Positions 1 through 9,310 of a DNA stretch of 33,948 nucleotides are shown here, piece after piece. The DNA comes from an uncultured Verrucomicrobia subdivision 3 bacterium. Lineage in GTDB: Bacteria; Verrucomicrobiota; Verrucomicrobiia; Limisphaerales; UBA11358. The notes under the pieces were generated by a model. The model did not search any database and was not told the origin of the DNA. It saw nothing but the letters and a program-made list of their open reading frames with translations. Position 1 is the stretch's first letter, and each line of letters begins with the position of its first letter. A program made the translations under genes and the position numbers. The stretch covers positions 1-33,948 of the forward strand of contig CAILDU010000071.1 of the NCBI GenBank assembly GCA_903833055.1, in the 5' to 3' direction.

Positions 1-1220
1 AAATGATCGGCATAAAAAATCTTCGCGTCGGCGGTAACACCGCTGACCGTCCAACGCTACCGGTTCCAACCGAAACGGATGTGGACAACCTTTTCGCCTT
101 CGCCAAAGCCGCAGATTTACAGGTGATTTACACACTTCGCCTCAACCACGGCGAAATGGCTACCGCCGTAAAGATGGCGAATTACATTTCACAGCATTAC
201 AAAAACGAACTCGACTGCTTCGCCATCGGCAACGAACCGAACGTCTTTTCCACCAACTACGACGCTTATATCACCGAATGGAAACGCTTCGCCGCACAAA
301 TTACTGCGCCCACCAATTCGCCGGACGCAAAATTCTGCGGCCCCAGCGTTTCGCCTGGCCACGAAAAATGGTCGGCGCGTTTTGCGGACGACCTCGCGAG
401 CAGCGGACTTTTGAAATTTATTTCGCAGCACGATTATCCCGGCGGCGACGCGCGCAAGTTCGCCACCAACGCCATCGGCGCGCGCGAAACAATTTTGTCA
501 GCCGACATGGCGAAACATTATGCGAAGTTCGCCGCCAACTTTGTTCCCGCCGTGATTTCCAACGGCCTCGCGTTCCGTTTCGAGGAGGCAAACAGCCTTT
601 ACGACGGCGGCGCGCTGGATGCGAGCGACACTTTTGCGTCCGCGCTCTGGGCGTTGAATTACCAATGGTGGTGGGCTAATCACGGCATGAGCGGCATCAA
701 TTTTCACACCGGCGACAAGGTGGCCGCGCGCGATGAGAACAAGCCGTGCCGCTACGCAACTTTTTGGACAACGACCAACGGCTACAACGTGCATCCCATC
801 GGCTACGCGGAAAAAATGTTTTCGCTCGGCAGTCACGGCAGAATTGTTCCCGTAAAAATTTCTCCAAATGAAAACACCAATTTGAATTTTGCCGCTTACG
901 CCATTATTGGCGACGACAAAAACTTTTACATCACGCTCATCAATCAGAGCCACGGCGCAACGACTACGAATTTGTCCATCGCCATCAACGCGCCAGAAAT
1001 CAGCAGCTTCACCAAAGGCAAAATCATCCGACTCACCGCTCCCGACGGCGATGTCACACGCAAAACCGGCGTGACGCTCGGCGGCTCGGAAATTTCGGAC
1101 GCCGCAAATTGGAATGGCAAATGGGAAAATATTTTGGTGCAGTTTGATAAAAACACCTTTGCGCTTTTAGTGGAACTGCCTGCCGCCAGCGCCGCTGTGG
1201 TGAAATTGACGCCGCGATGA
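1..1220 (+). CDS. GH79-type glycoside hydrolase (beta-glucuronidase/heparanase-like), 5'-truncated by window edge
   Basis: The visible 405 residues are the C-terminal four fifths of a clan GH-A (beta/alpha)8 glycosidase with its trailing beta-sandwich. The segment LRVGGNTAD at the start normally lies well inside GH79 proteins, so the ATG at 3 is probably internal and the true start and signal peptide lie before base 1. The putative acid/base is Glu78 in IGNEPN. The putative nucleophile is Glu195 in FEEANSLYDGG, which matches the E-x-N-S...GG signature of GH79. The last ~110 residues look like the small beta domain (GH79C). Known members release beta-linked glucuronic or 4-O-methylglucuronic acid, for example from arabinogalactan proteins. 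The TGA stop overlaps the ATG of the glucuronoyl esterase gene, so the two are translationally coupled and probably share a uronic-acid substrate. Exact specificity cannot be read from the sequence. Confidence 0.8.
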   Translation, partial: MIGIKNLRVGGNTADRPTLPVPTETDVDNLFAFAKAADLQVIYTLRLNHGEMATAVKMANYISQHYKNELDCFAIGNEPNVFSTNYDAYITEWKRFAAQITAPTNSPDAKFCGPSVSPGHEKWSARFADDLASSGLLKFISQHDYPGGDARKFATNAIGARETILSADMAKHYAKFAANFVPAVISNGLAFRFEEANSLYDGGALDASDTFASALWALNYQWWWANHGMSGINFHTGDKVAARDENKPCRYATFWTTTNGYNVHPIGYAEKMFSLGSHGRIVPVKISPNENTNLNFAAYAIIGDDKNFYITLINQSHGATTTNLSIAINAPEISSFTKGKIIRLTAPDGDVTRKTGVTLGGSEISDAANWNGKWENILVQFDKNTFALLVELPAASAAVVKLTPR

Positions 1221-2470
1221 AAATGAAATTCAAAACGATTTTGTCCGCCGTATTGCTTGTGTGCATCACGGCCACCGCGACGAACTACGACGAGGCCAAA
1301 GTCGGCAATTATGTTTTGCCCGACGCGCGGGTTTGCGCCGACGGCTCGCGTGTGACCAATTCGGAAACATGGCTCGCCAAACGCCGTCCGGAAATTTTGG
1401 AATTGTATCGCAAAAATATATTTGGCCGCAGTCCGGCGGCGGGAACGAATGTCACCTTTAACACCTGGGAAATTTCGACGAATGCGCTCGGCGGCACGGC
1501 TACCCGCAAACAAATTAAAATCAATTTTTCCGGCACGCCCAATGGCCCGTTCGCGCAACTGCTGCTTTACACACCGACCGGAAAAGTTTCAGCGCCAACT
1601 TTTCTGTGCCTGCAATTCAGCGGCAATTACACGGTGATTGACGATCCGGCCATCGCAATTTTTCCGGTGTGGAGTTGGAAAACTGGTGCACTCGCGATGC
1701 CAAAAAATCCCGTGCGCGGTTCGGCGGCGCAAAACTGGAAAATTGCCGAAACGCTGGCGCGCGGCTACGGCATTGCGTTCATAAATTATCAGGACATTGA
1801 ACCAGACCTGCCAGGCGGCGCGGGCGAAAAATTTGGTGCGCGTAAAAATTTTCCGCCACCGTCAACAAGTGACTGGGGCGCGATTGGCGCGTGGGCGTGG
1901 GGCGCGAGCCGCGCGCTGGACTATTTGCAAACCGATAAAGATGTGAACGCCCAGCGCGTTATTTTGTTTGGTCATTCGCGGCTTGGCAAAACGGTTTTGT
2001 GGGCGGGCGCGCAGGACGCACGTTTCGCTGCTGTCATCGCCAACTGCTCCGGCGAAATGGGCGCATCGCTTTCGCGCCGCGATTACGGCGAAACGGTGGA
2101 TGACGTGGCGAAACATTTTCCGTATTGGATGGCGAAAAATTTTCAGCAGTTCTCTAATCACTGGAATAATCTGCCGGTGGATTCGCATTTTCTGATTTCG
2201 CTCATCGCGCCGCGCCCGCTATTTTTGAATACCGGCAGCGAAGACAAATGGGGCGATCCGCACGGCGAATTTCTCGCTGCGCGCGCGGCCACGCCAGTTT
2301 ACGAATTGTTCGGTAAAAGTGGAATTGCCGAAACCAATTTCCCGCCGCTCGACCACGCGTTGCAGCACGACATCGGTTTTAATTGCCACACCGGCAAGCA
2401 TGACGTGTTACCGACGGACTGGGATAATTTTCTGGATTTTGCGGACGCGCATTTTATGCAAAAAAATTAG
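1217..2470 (+). CDS. CE15 glucuronoyl methylesterase
   Basis: This 417-residue alpha/beta-hydrolase has a signal peptide (MKMKFKTILSAVLLVCITATA). The nucleophile elbow GHSRLGK places the catalytic Ser at 254; this is the bacterial form of the CE15 G-x-S-R-x-G-K motif. The catalytic His is probably His395 in HTGKHDVLPTDW, a typical C-terminal CE15 block, and an acidic residue lies in GSEDKWGDPHGEF. CE15 enzymes cleave the ester between 4-O-methylglucuronic acid and lignin alcohols or methyl groups, acting outside the cytoplasm. The start is fixed by the ATGA overlap with the GH79-type gene. A 78-base gap containing a short GC hairpin separates it from the GH78 gene. The pairing with a glucuronidase suggests that the ester is removed before or after cleavage of the glucuronic acid. 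Confidence 0.88.
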   Translation: MKMKFKTILSAVLLVCITATATNYDEAKVGNYVLPDARVCADGSRVTNSETWLAKRRPEILELYRKNIFGRSPAAGTNVTFNTWEISTNALGGTATRKQIKINFSGTPNGPFAQLLLYTPTGKVSAPTFLCLQFSGNYTVIDDPAIAIFPVWSWKTGALAMPKNPVRGSAAQNWKIAETLARGYGIAFINYQDIEPDLPGGAGEKFGARKNFPPPSTSDWGAIGAWAWGASRALDYLQTDKDVNAQRVILFGHSRLGKTVLWAGAQDARFAAVIANCSGEMGASLSRRDYGETVDDVAKHFPYWMAKNFQQFSNHWNNLPVDSHFLISLIAPRPLFLNTGSEDKWGDPHGEFLAARAATPVYELFGKSGIAETNFPPLDHALQHDIGFNCHTGKHDVLPTDWDNFLDFADAHFMQKN

Positions 2471-2485
2471 CAATATTTTCGTAAT

Positions 2486-2504
2486 CGCGGCTCGTTCTGC
2501 CGCG
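2486..2504. other. Short GC-rich hairpin in the CE15-GH78 intergenic gap
   Basis: CGCGGC (2486-2491) pairs perfectly with GCCGCG (2499-2504) around a 7-base loop, 16 bases after the CE15 stop. No T-run follows on the + strand, so it is not a canonical intrinsic terminator. It might attenuate, stabilise or process the mRNA between CE15 and GH78. The rest of the 78-base gap (2471-2548) holds no gene, and I see no clear Shine-Dalgarno before the GH78 ATG. Confidence 0.35.
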
Positions 2505-2548
2505 TCTGTGCCGACAACATTATTTCCGAATCCACAACTGACTGACTT

Positions 2549-5500
2549 ATGCCACGCCTCACTGTTCTCGCCTTGATTTTATTCACCGCCGTCCGCTCTC
2601 TTGCCGCCGTTTCGGTCGGCGAACTGCGCTGCGAACATCTGCAAAATCCGCAGGGCATTGATGTCGCGCAACCGCGTTTGAGTTGGCTACTGCAATCGGG
2701 CGAACGTGATTTGAATCAGTCCGCTTACGAAATTCTCGTCGCATCAAATGAAGCTAAATTGAAATCTGGCGAAGGCGACTTGTGGAGCAGCGGCAAAGTT
2801 GCTTCGGACGAATCTATTTTGATTCCTTACGCTGGAAAAACTTTGGTGTCGCGCGAGGAATGTTTCTGGAAAATCCGTGTTTGGGATGCGGACGGAAAAG
2901 TTTCCGCATGGAGCCAGCCCGCGTTGTGGACGATGGGCATTCTTGCTACAAATGATTGGCGCGCGCAGTGGATTGGCATGGATGGCGCGGATGCAACCAA
3001 TGTTTTGTCCGGCACGTCGTGGATTTGGTCGGATGACGCGGATGCGCAGACAAACTATTTTCGCCGCGTGGTGACAATTCCCGCAAACCGCAAAATCAAG
3101 CGCGCGATTTTTGAATACACCGGCGACAACGAATGCCGCGGCTGGATAAATCAATTTGATCTCGGCGCGCGGAACAGTTTCAAAACGGTCAAGTGGAACA
3201 ACATCACGACGCGGCTCGAACCGGGCAAAACATATTTGTTCGGCCTGACGGGAACACGCAATGGCAAAGGCGGTAATCCCGCCGGTGTCGTCGCTTTGCT
3301 GACGATTGAATTTACGGAAGGCGAACCGCTCGTCATTCAGACGGACGATAAATGGAAAATGTCGAACAGCCCGGAAGATGGCTGGAACACGATTGGTTTT
3401 GACGATTCAAAGTGGAGCACGCCGAAAATTCTTGGGCCGGCGGGAATGCAGCCGTGGGGCGAAACGCGCGTGCCGGAAGATCGCCGGCTCGCGGCGCGCT
3501 ATCTGCGAAAAGATTTTTCCGTCGAAAAGAAAATCGCGCGCGCGACGGTTTCGTTCAGCGGACTCGGCTTGTCGGAGCTTTATTTGAACGGCAATAAAAT
3601 TGGCGACGCCGTTTTGTCGCCCGCGTTCGCGCAATACGACAAGCGTGATTTTTATGTCACTTACGACGTGACGAAAGCGTTGCAGCGCGGCGCAAATGCG
3701 CTCGGCGTGATTCTCGGCAACGGTCGTTTTTTTGCCGACCGCAGCAAGGTTTACGCGGGCACGGTGAATTTTGGTTTTCCGAAATTGCTGCTGAATTTGC
3801 ACATCGAATACGCGGACGGTTCGACGGCAGAAATCGTCAGCGATGATTCATGGAAGCTTTCGACGAACGGGCCAATCCGGGCAAACAATGATTACGACGG
3901 CGAAGAATATGACGCGCGCAGAGAATTTTCCGGCTGGAGCAAAGCTGGTTTTAACGATTCAAAATGGTCGACGGCGGAAATCGTGGCCGGGCCCGGCGGA
4001 ATTATTTCCGCGCAAATGCAGGAACCGATTCGCGTGACAGGAACTTTGAAACCGATTTCCGTGAAGGAAATTAAGCCGGGTGTTTTTATTTACGACTTAG
4101 GACAAAACATGGTTGGCTGGTGTCGCCTGCACGTTTCGGGCGCGGCGGGAACGCAAATCACGTTGCGCCATGCGGAAACTCTGAAACCCGACGGCTCGCT
4201 CTACATGGCGAATTTGCGCGGCGCGGAAGTCACGGACACCTACACGTTGAAAGGCGACGGCGTGGAAACGTGGGAGCCGCGCTTCACTTCACACGGATTT
4301 CGTTTTGTCGAAGTCACCGGACTTCCCATCAACAGTCTGCCGCAACCGCCGCACATTATGATCGAAGGCCGCGTGGTGAATGATGATTTGCCGACGGCGG
4401 GAAATTTTCTTTGCTCGAACGATTTGATCAACCGCATTTACACAAACATCGTTTGGGGCACGCGCGGAAATTATCGTTCGATGCCGACGGATTGTCCGCA
4501 GCGCGACGAACGTCAAGGCTGGCTCGGCGACCGTTCGGAAGAATGCAAAGGCGAGGCGTATCTCTTCGACATCTCGGCACTCTACGCGAAATGGCGGCAG
4601 GACATGGAAGACGCGCAGCGCCCTAACGGCGTCATTCCCGATGTTGCGCCCGCTTACTGGCCGATTTATTCCGACAACGTGACGTGGCCTAGCAGCGCCA
4701 TCATCATTCCGAGCGCATTGGAACGGCAGTTTGGCGACAGCGAAAGCATTGGGAAAAATTACGATGGCGCGAAGTTGTGGATGGAGCACATGCTCACGTT
4801 GGCCAAGAATAATATTATTTCCAAAGACAGCTACGGCGACTGGTGCGTGCCGCCGGAAGAAGCGCATTTGATTCACTCGAAAGATCCGGCGCGACAGACG
4901 GATAAGGCTTTGCTCGCCACGTCGTATTATTACTACGATTTGTGTTTGATGGAAAAATACGCGAAGTCATTGGGCAAAACTGATGACGCGATACATTGGA
5001 AAAAACTCGCGGAAGATTTCAAAACCGCATTCAACAATAAATTTCTCGACCGCGAAAAAGGTCAGTATTCCAACGGCACACAGACTTCCTGCGTGTTGCC
5101 GCTGGCGTTCGGACTCGTGCCAGACGACATGAAATCAAAAATTTTCGCAACGCTCGTCGCCAACATTGAAAACGTGACCAAAGGCCACATCGGCACCGGT
5201 TTGATTGGCGGGCAGTATTTGAACCGCGTCCTCTCCGACAATGGTCGCGCGGATTTGTGTTACACCATTGCGTCGCAAAAAGTTTATCCGAGCTGGGGCT
5301 ACATGGTGGAGCAAGGCGCGACGACGATTTGGGAATTGTGGAACGGCAACACCGCCGACCCGACGATGAATTCCGGCAACCACGTCATGCTCATCGGCGA
5401 TCTCGTCGTGTGGTTTTACGAATACGCGGCTGGCATCGCGCCCGCGTCGCCCGGTTTCAAAACCATCGTGATGAAGCCGACGCCCGTCGGTGATTTGACC

Positions 5501-5734
5501 TTTGTCAAAGCCACGCACAATTCGCCTTATGGGTTGATCGCGAGCGAATGGCATCGCGACGGAAATAAATTTGACTGGCAGATTGAAATTCCAGCCAACA
5601 CGACGGCGGCGGTTTACGTTCCTGCAACAAAACTAGAAAACGTGAAAGTCAAAGGCGCAAAAGCGGCGCGTTTTGAAAATGGCCGCGCGATTTTTGAACT
5701 CGGCAGTGGTAAATACCATTTCATCAGCGAGTAA
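2549..5734 (+). CDS. GH78 alpha-L-rhamnosidase, exported
   Basis: This is a 1061-residue multidomain enzyme. After a signal peptide (MPRLTVLALILFTAVRSLAA) come an N-terminal beta domain (~22-125, RPRLSW-like start), a lectin-like beta domain (~150-310), the rhamnosidase N and concanavalin-like domains (~320-610), the (alpha/alpha)6 catalytic barrel (~615-960) and a C-terminal beta-sandwich. The GH78 signature DCPQRDERQGWLGD spans residues 648-661 and carries the probable general acid. The probable general base is Glu929 in IWELWNG, preceded by WGYMVEQGATT. The enzyme removes terminal alpha-L-rhamnose by inversion. Rhamnogalacturonan and rhamnose-capped glucuronic acid on arabinogalactan are both plausible substrates. 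The start follows the 78-base gap after CE15. The stop is one base from the ATG of the sialidase-like gene, in a TAAAATG junction. Confidence 0.95.
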   Translation: MPRLTVLALILFTAVRSLAAVSVGELRCEHLQNPQGIDVAQPRLSWLLQSGERDLNQSAYEILVASNEAKLKSGEGDLWSSGKVASDESILIPYAGKTLVSREECFWKIRVWDADGKVSAWSQPALWTMGILATNDWRAQWIGMDGADATNVLSGTSWIWSDDADAQTNYFRRVVTIPANRKIKRAIFEYTGDNECRGWINQFDLGARNSFKTVKWNNITTRLEPGKTYLFGLTGTRNGKGGNPAGVVALLTIEFTEGEPLVIQTDDKWKMSNSPEDGWNTIGFDDSKWSTPKILGPAGMQPWGETRVPEDRRLAARYLRKDFSVEKKIARATVSFSGLGLSELYLNGNKIGDAVLSPAFAQYDKRDFYVTYDVTKALQRGANALGVILGNGRFFADRSKVYAGTVNFGFPKLLLNLHIEYADGSTAEIVSDDSWKLSTNGPIRANNDYDGEEYDARREFSGWSKAGFNDSKWSTAEIVAGPGGIISAQMQEPIRVTGTLKPISVKEIKPGVFIYDLGQNMVGWCRLHVSGAAGTQITLRHAETLKPDGSLYMANLRGAEVTDTYTLKGDGVETWEPRFTSHGFRFVEVTGLPINSLPQPPHIMIEGRVVNDDLPTAGNFLCSNDLINRIYTNIVWGTRGNYRSMPTDCPQRDERQGWLGDRSEECKGEAYLFDISALYAKWRQDMEDAQRPNGVIPDVAPAYWPIYSDNVTWPSSAIIIPSALERQFGDSESIGKNYDGAKLWMEHMLTLAKNNIISKDSYGDWCVPPEEAHLIHSKDPARQTDKALLATSYYYYDLCLMEKYAKSLGKTDDAIHWKKLAEDFKTAFNNKFLDREKGQYSNGTQTSCVLPLAFGLVPDDMKSKIFATLVANIENVTKGHIGTGLIGGQYLNRVLSDNGRADLCYTIASQKVYPSWGYMVEQGATTIWELWNGNTADPTMNSGNHVMLIGDLVVWFYEYAAGIAPASPGFKTIVMKPTPVGDLTFVKATHNSPYGLIASEWHRDGNKFDWQIEIPANTTAAVYVPATKLENVKVKGAKAARFENGRAIFELGSGKYHFISE

Positions 5735-5735
5735 A

Positions 5736-6827
5736 ATGAAGTTATCTAAAACATTTTTCATTTTCGCAATTTCACTTGCGCCGCTTTTTTCCGGTTGCGC
5801 GACGGTGACCAATGAAAGTGCCATCGTGAAATCCGAATTCATTTACGAGACCGCGCCCTTTCCCTCGTGTCACGCCTCGACAATTGCGGAAACAGAATCC
5901 GGCCTCATCGCTGCTTGGTTCGGTGGAACGGCAGAACGTAATCCAGATGTGTGCATCTACGTTTCGCGAAATGAAAATGGAACATGGACTGCGCCCATCG
6001 CGGTGGCGGATGGCGTTGGTTTCGCTGCCAGCCGCTTGCCGACGTGGAATCCAGTTTTGTTTCAGCCGAAGAATGGGCCGTTGCTCCTATTCTACAAAGT
6101 CGGGCCAAAACCTGCTGAATGGTGGGGCATGATGATGGTTTCAAGCGACGATGGAAAAACGTGGTCGCAGCCGGTGCGTTTGCCGGATGGAATTCTTGGC
6201 CCGATTAAAAACAAGCCCGTGCAATTGGCGAATGGCGATATTTTTTGCGGCAGCAGCACCGAGGGAACTAACGGTTGGAAAGTGCATTTTGAGCGCACCA
6301 GCGATTTCGGAAAAACGTGGACGGCCACACCGCCGGTCAACGATAGTAAAAAAATCGGCGCGATTCAGCCGAGCCTTTTATTTCTGAAAGACGGCTCGCT
6401 CGCAGCGATTGGGCGCACGCACAACGATAAGATTTTTCAAATCACTTCGCGCGACGACGGCAAGACTTGGGGCGAAATGACGTTGACGGATTTACCGAAT
6501 CCCGATTCTGGCACGGACGCGGTGACGTTGCGCGATGGTCGGCAACTTTTGGTTTACAACCACAATGTCCGCACCGGCTCGAACAACAAAGGTCGCAGTC
6601 CGCTGAATGTCGCCATTTCGCCGGATGGAAAAAATTGGTTCGCCGCTTTGGTTTTGGAAAACGATCCGAATGCACCGAGCGGCTTTGCGTATCCTGCCGC
6701 GATTCAGACGAGGGATGGTTTGGTTCACATCACTTACACTTGGGAGCGCAGACGCATCAAGCACGTCGTGATTGATCCGGCGAAATTAAAATTGCAACCC
6801 ATCGTCAACGGCGCGTGGCCGGAATGA
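5736..6827 (+). CDS. Sialidase-like (BNR/Asp-box) beta-propeller lipoprotein
   Basis: I chose the ATG at 5736, one base after the GH78 stop, because it begins a lipoprotein signal peptide with lipobox FSGC. An in-frame start at 5673 would lie inside the GH78 coding region. The 363-residue product has Asp-box repeats SSDDGKTW (136-143), TSDFGKTW (188-195) and SRDDGKTW (238-245), typical of six-bladed sialidase-fold propellers of the BNR_2 type. The ETAPFPSCHAS block near the N-terminus is characteristic of sialidase-like proteins annotated in polysaccharide loci. True sialidase activity is unlikely in a plant-polysaccharide context. Sialidase-fold proteins that act on rhamnose linked to glucuronic acid (GH145) are known, but I cannot assign this one to that family. 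It is the last gene of the + run and converges on the - operon with a 3-base gap. Confidence 0.75.
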   Translation: MKLSKTFFIFAISLAPLFSGCATVTNESAIVKSEFIYETAPFPSCHASTIAETESGLIAAWFGGTAERNPDVCIYVSRNENGTWTAPIAVADGVGFAASRLPTWNPVLFQPKNGPLLLFYKVGPKPAEWWGMMMVSSDDGKTWSQPVRLPDGILGPIKNKPVQLANGDIFCGSSTEGTNGWKVHFERTSDFGKTWTATPPVNDSKKIGAIQPSLLFLKDGSLAAIGRTHNDKIFQITSRDDGKTWGEMTLTDLPNPDSGTDAVTLRDGRQLLVYNHNVRTGSNNKGRSPLNVAISPDGKNWFAALVLENDPNAPSGFAYPAAIQTRDGLVHITYTWERRRIKHVVIDPAKLKLQPIVNGAWPE

Positions 6828-6830
6828 TTT

Positions 6831-8213
6831 TCAATTTGCCGCCGTAATTTTCTGCCGGCGCACTTCGAGTTCCGCGTGGATTTGCGGCTCCATCAGTTCG
6901 TATTTTTTGTAGAACAAGACCGGAATGATTGCCAGCGCAAAGCCGATTACCGGCAGCCAGATGAAACCCAGTTCAATCCCGAATAATGCCTGCGGCGTTT
7001 GCTCGACGGGAACTTGATGGACGGGCGGCGCGTAATGATACCAGTCGAGAATCCACGCGGGCACGGCGCTGCCCAGTCCCGCGCCAGCCTTCAAGCAAAA
7101 CGCCGCGCCAATCGCCGTGAGAAATCCCGCCGCGCGAATGCCGCTCTTCCATTCGCCGTAGTCCACGCTGTCGGACAAAACCGAAAACGGCATCGCCATC
7201 GCCATGCCACTGGCAAGAAAACCAAAAGTCCAGCCGGACATAATCCACGCCACGGACAAATTATTCTGCACGCCGAGATAGACGATAAGTTGTCCCACAA
7301 CCATGCCGAGCAAACCCAAAATCCAGACATTGCGTTTGGAAGTCCATTTGCAAAAAAATGGCAGGCAGAAAACCGTCGCGAGTGAAATGAAATCGAGCGC
7401 AAACGCCAGCGGAATCAAATCTTTGCGGTGCAGCGTGTATTCAAAAAAATACGGCGCGACGCTAACGCGGGCGATGAAAGCAATCCAGAAAAACAGGCTG
7501 CTCGCAAAGATGATGATCCACGGCCAATTATCTTTGATGGCGCGCAGGCTGTCCGCAAAAGGCAACGATTGTTTTTTTTGTTGGACAACTTCCTCCAAAT
7601 TTCGAAAGGCAAACAGATACAACAGAACTGTTCCCGTCGCATAAATCGGCATGACGGTCATGAAACCTTTTCGGTCATCGCCTTGACCAAAAAATTGCAC
7701 CAGTTTTAGCGCCGTCAGATTCACCAGCAACACGCCGAGCTTGGAGCCGAACATCCGGAAAGATGTCAACGTCACGCGTTCGCGCGGGTCGGGCGTTAGC
7801 GCGGACAAAATGGAAGTGACCGGCGTGTTGATGCCGGTGTAGAGCACGCTGCACATAATGTAAGTCACCGCTGCGTAAATGACTTTGGCCGTCTGACCGA
7901 GATTCGGCGTCAAAAAAGTCAGCACGCCGAACACTGCAAACGGCAGGCACAACCACAAAAACCATGGACGGCTCTTGCCCCATTTGCTGTGCGTCTTATC
8001 AAAAATAATTCCCCAAACCGGCGCGTCAATCGCATCCGTAAACCGCGCGAGCAACATGATGTTTCCCGCAATCGCCACCGGCAAACCATAAACATCCGTG
8101 TAGAAATAAAGCAGATAGTTTGAGACGACACAAAACACAAGCTGCCCGGCGGTGTCACTCGCCGCATAACTAAAACGCTTGGTGTAGGAAGTTTTGCCGG
8201 CGTTTGAGTTCAT
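6831..8213 (-). CDS. GPH-family (MelB-like) sugar:cation symporter
   Basis: This 460-residue protein is largely hydrophobic and fits a 12-helix inner-membrane transporter. The N-terminal half carries the glycoside-pentoside-hexuronide family signature: RFTDAIDAPVWG followed by FDKTHSKWGKSRPW, the equivalent of R..DA..DP..G...D.T....GR.RP. Family members import mono- or disaccharides, including glucuronides, pentosides and oligogalacturonides, with H+ or Na+. The start overlaps the stop of the Gfo/Idh/MocA gene as ATGA. It is the last gene of the 16-gene operon. Given the GH127/GH43 genes and pectate lyases upstream, arabinose-containing sugars or unsaturated uronides are reasonable cargo, but this is inferred. 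No terminator is visible in the 3 bases before the convergent gene. Confidence 0.88.
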   Translation of the reverse strand: MNSNAGKTSYTKRFSYAASDTAGQLVFCVVSNYLLYFYTDVYGLPVAIAGNIMLLARFTDAIDAPVWGIIFDKTHSKWGKSRPWFLWLCLPFAVFGVLTFLTPNLGQTAKVIYAAVTYIMCSVLYTGINTPVTSILSALTPDPRERVTLTSFRMFGSKLGVLLVNLTALKLVQFFGQGDDRKGFMTVMPIYATGTVLLYLFAFRNLEEVVQQKKQSLPFADSLRAIKDNWPWIIIFASSLFFWIAFIARVSVAPYFFEYTLHRKDLIPLAFALDFISLATVFCLPFFCKWTSKRNVWILGLLGMVVGQLIVYLGVQNNLSVAWIMSGWTFGFLASGMAMAMPFSVLSDSVDYGEWKSGIRAAGFLTAIGAAFCLKAGAGLGSAVPAWILDWYHYAPPVHQVPVEQTPQALFGIELGFIWLPVIGFALAIIPVLFYKKYELMEPQIHAELEVRRQKITAAN

Positions 8214-9292
8214 TTTTTAAGCAGGCTGGTAAGGCCGTGGCGCGCGAGCACGTCCTTGATTTTCACCGGTGCGCCGCTCGCGCAGGATTCTTCCATCGCC
8301 TGCATCAGCGCGACGGTGACGACGCCTTCGCGCACGTCGGGCTTGGGTGTTTGTTTTTTTGCAAGGCAACGCGCGAAGTATTCAATGTAGTTTTGGTATT
8401 CACCCGCGTGATGCGAATGCCCGCCGAAACGGAAAAAATAAGCGTCCTGATCCTCGAACGTCTCGATGCAGGATTGCTCGCCCAGTTTCCACGCGTAACG
8501 CAAATCGTAGTAGTCGCCCTGACTTGCGCCGTTCGCGCAGCGCAGAATGCAACTCATGTTGCTGTCGCGTTCAAGCGGAATCACCGGACTATTGTAAGTG
8601 CCGCCGATACGCGCGGGAATTCCCGACGCAGACTTGAAAATAAATTGAAACGTATCGTCGTTTTTCAAACCAAGTTCGCGGCCGTTTTTGCTCAAGGATG
8701 AATAGCCCATGACTTCCGAAATGTCCGGCAGATACCAGCGCAACAAATCCACCGGATGACTCAGGCCGCCGTAAAGCCACTTGAACGCATCGGTCTTCGC
8801 CCAACCCTTTTTCAAAAACCAGCGGTGATCCGCGTTGTAATAAGCCTCCAGCGTGATGATGTCGCCGAATTTGCCGGCCTCAAAATGTTCCCGCTGGCGC
8901 GCGAACGGCGCGAAGAAACGTGAGCTTTGGCCGACCATCACGGCCTTACCGGATTTTTTTTGCGCGGCTAAAACTTCTTTGGCCAGCGACAAATCATTCA
9001 GAAATGGCTTGGTGCAAATGACGTGCTTGCCCGCGCGCAACGCCTGGATGACATGGCTCGCGTGCAAATGGTCCGGCGTGTAAATGCCGACAACATCCAC
9101 ATTTTTGTTTGCGAGCAATTCATCCATCGAAGTCGTAAAATTGTTCAGGCTGAATTCGTGGCAGCGTTCCCGGCCAAGTTTTTCACTCAAGTCGCAAAGC
9201 TGAATCACATCCCACAACTCGCTGTTCAACGCGCCGGAAATAATGCTGCGACCTTCGCCCAAACCCAGAACACCGAGACCAAGTTTTTTCAT
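8210..9292 (-). CDS. Gfo/Idh/MocA-family NAD(P)-dependent oxidoreductase
   Basis: The 360-residue protein has an N-terminal Rossmann fold starting GVLGLGEGRSI (residues 7-17), a slightly divergent glycine loop. The family Lys is Lys95 in CTKPFLND, equivalent to the EKP motif. A conserved HPVDLLRWYLPD helix follows near residue 177, within the C-terminal alpha/beta substrate domain. It lacks a signal peptide and so is cytoplasmic, unlike most neighbours. Such enzymes oxidise or reduce sugars, inositols or sugar acids. Adjacency to the GPH symporter (ATGA overlap) suggests it acts on the imported product. An 18-base gap (9293-9310) separates it from the DUF3826 gene. The substrate cannot be determined from the sequence. 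Confidence 0.88.
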   Translation of the reverse strand: MKKLGLGVLGLGEGRSIISGALNSELWDVIQLCDLSEKLGRERCHEFSLNNFTTSMDELLANKNVDVVGIYTPDHLHASHVIQALRAGKHVICTKPFLNDLSLAKEVLAAQKKSGKAVMVGQSSRFFAPFARQREHFEAGKFGDIITLEAYYNADHRWFLKKGWAKTDAFKWLYGGLSHPVDLLRWYLPDISEVMGYSSLSKNGRELGLKNDDTFQFIFKSASGIPARIGGTYNSPVIPLERDSNMSCILRCANGASQGDYYDLRYAWKLGEQSCIETFEDQDAYFFRFGGHSHHAGEYQNYIEYFARCLAKKQTPKPDVREGVVTVALMQAMEESCASGAPVKIKDVLARHGLTSLLKK

Positions 9293-9310
9293 AAGTAGAT
9301 TGTGAAAATA

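Noticed and set aside
5736-6827. Annotation of the Asp-box protein as a true sialidase
   Set aside because: Asp boxes define only the fold; the plant-glycan context and lack of sialic acid genes argue against it.
6828-6830. Bidirectional terminator between the convergent runs
   Set aside because: The two stops are only three bases apart and no stem-loop with T-runs is visible across the junction.
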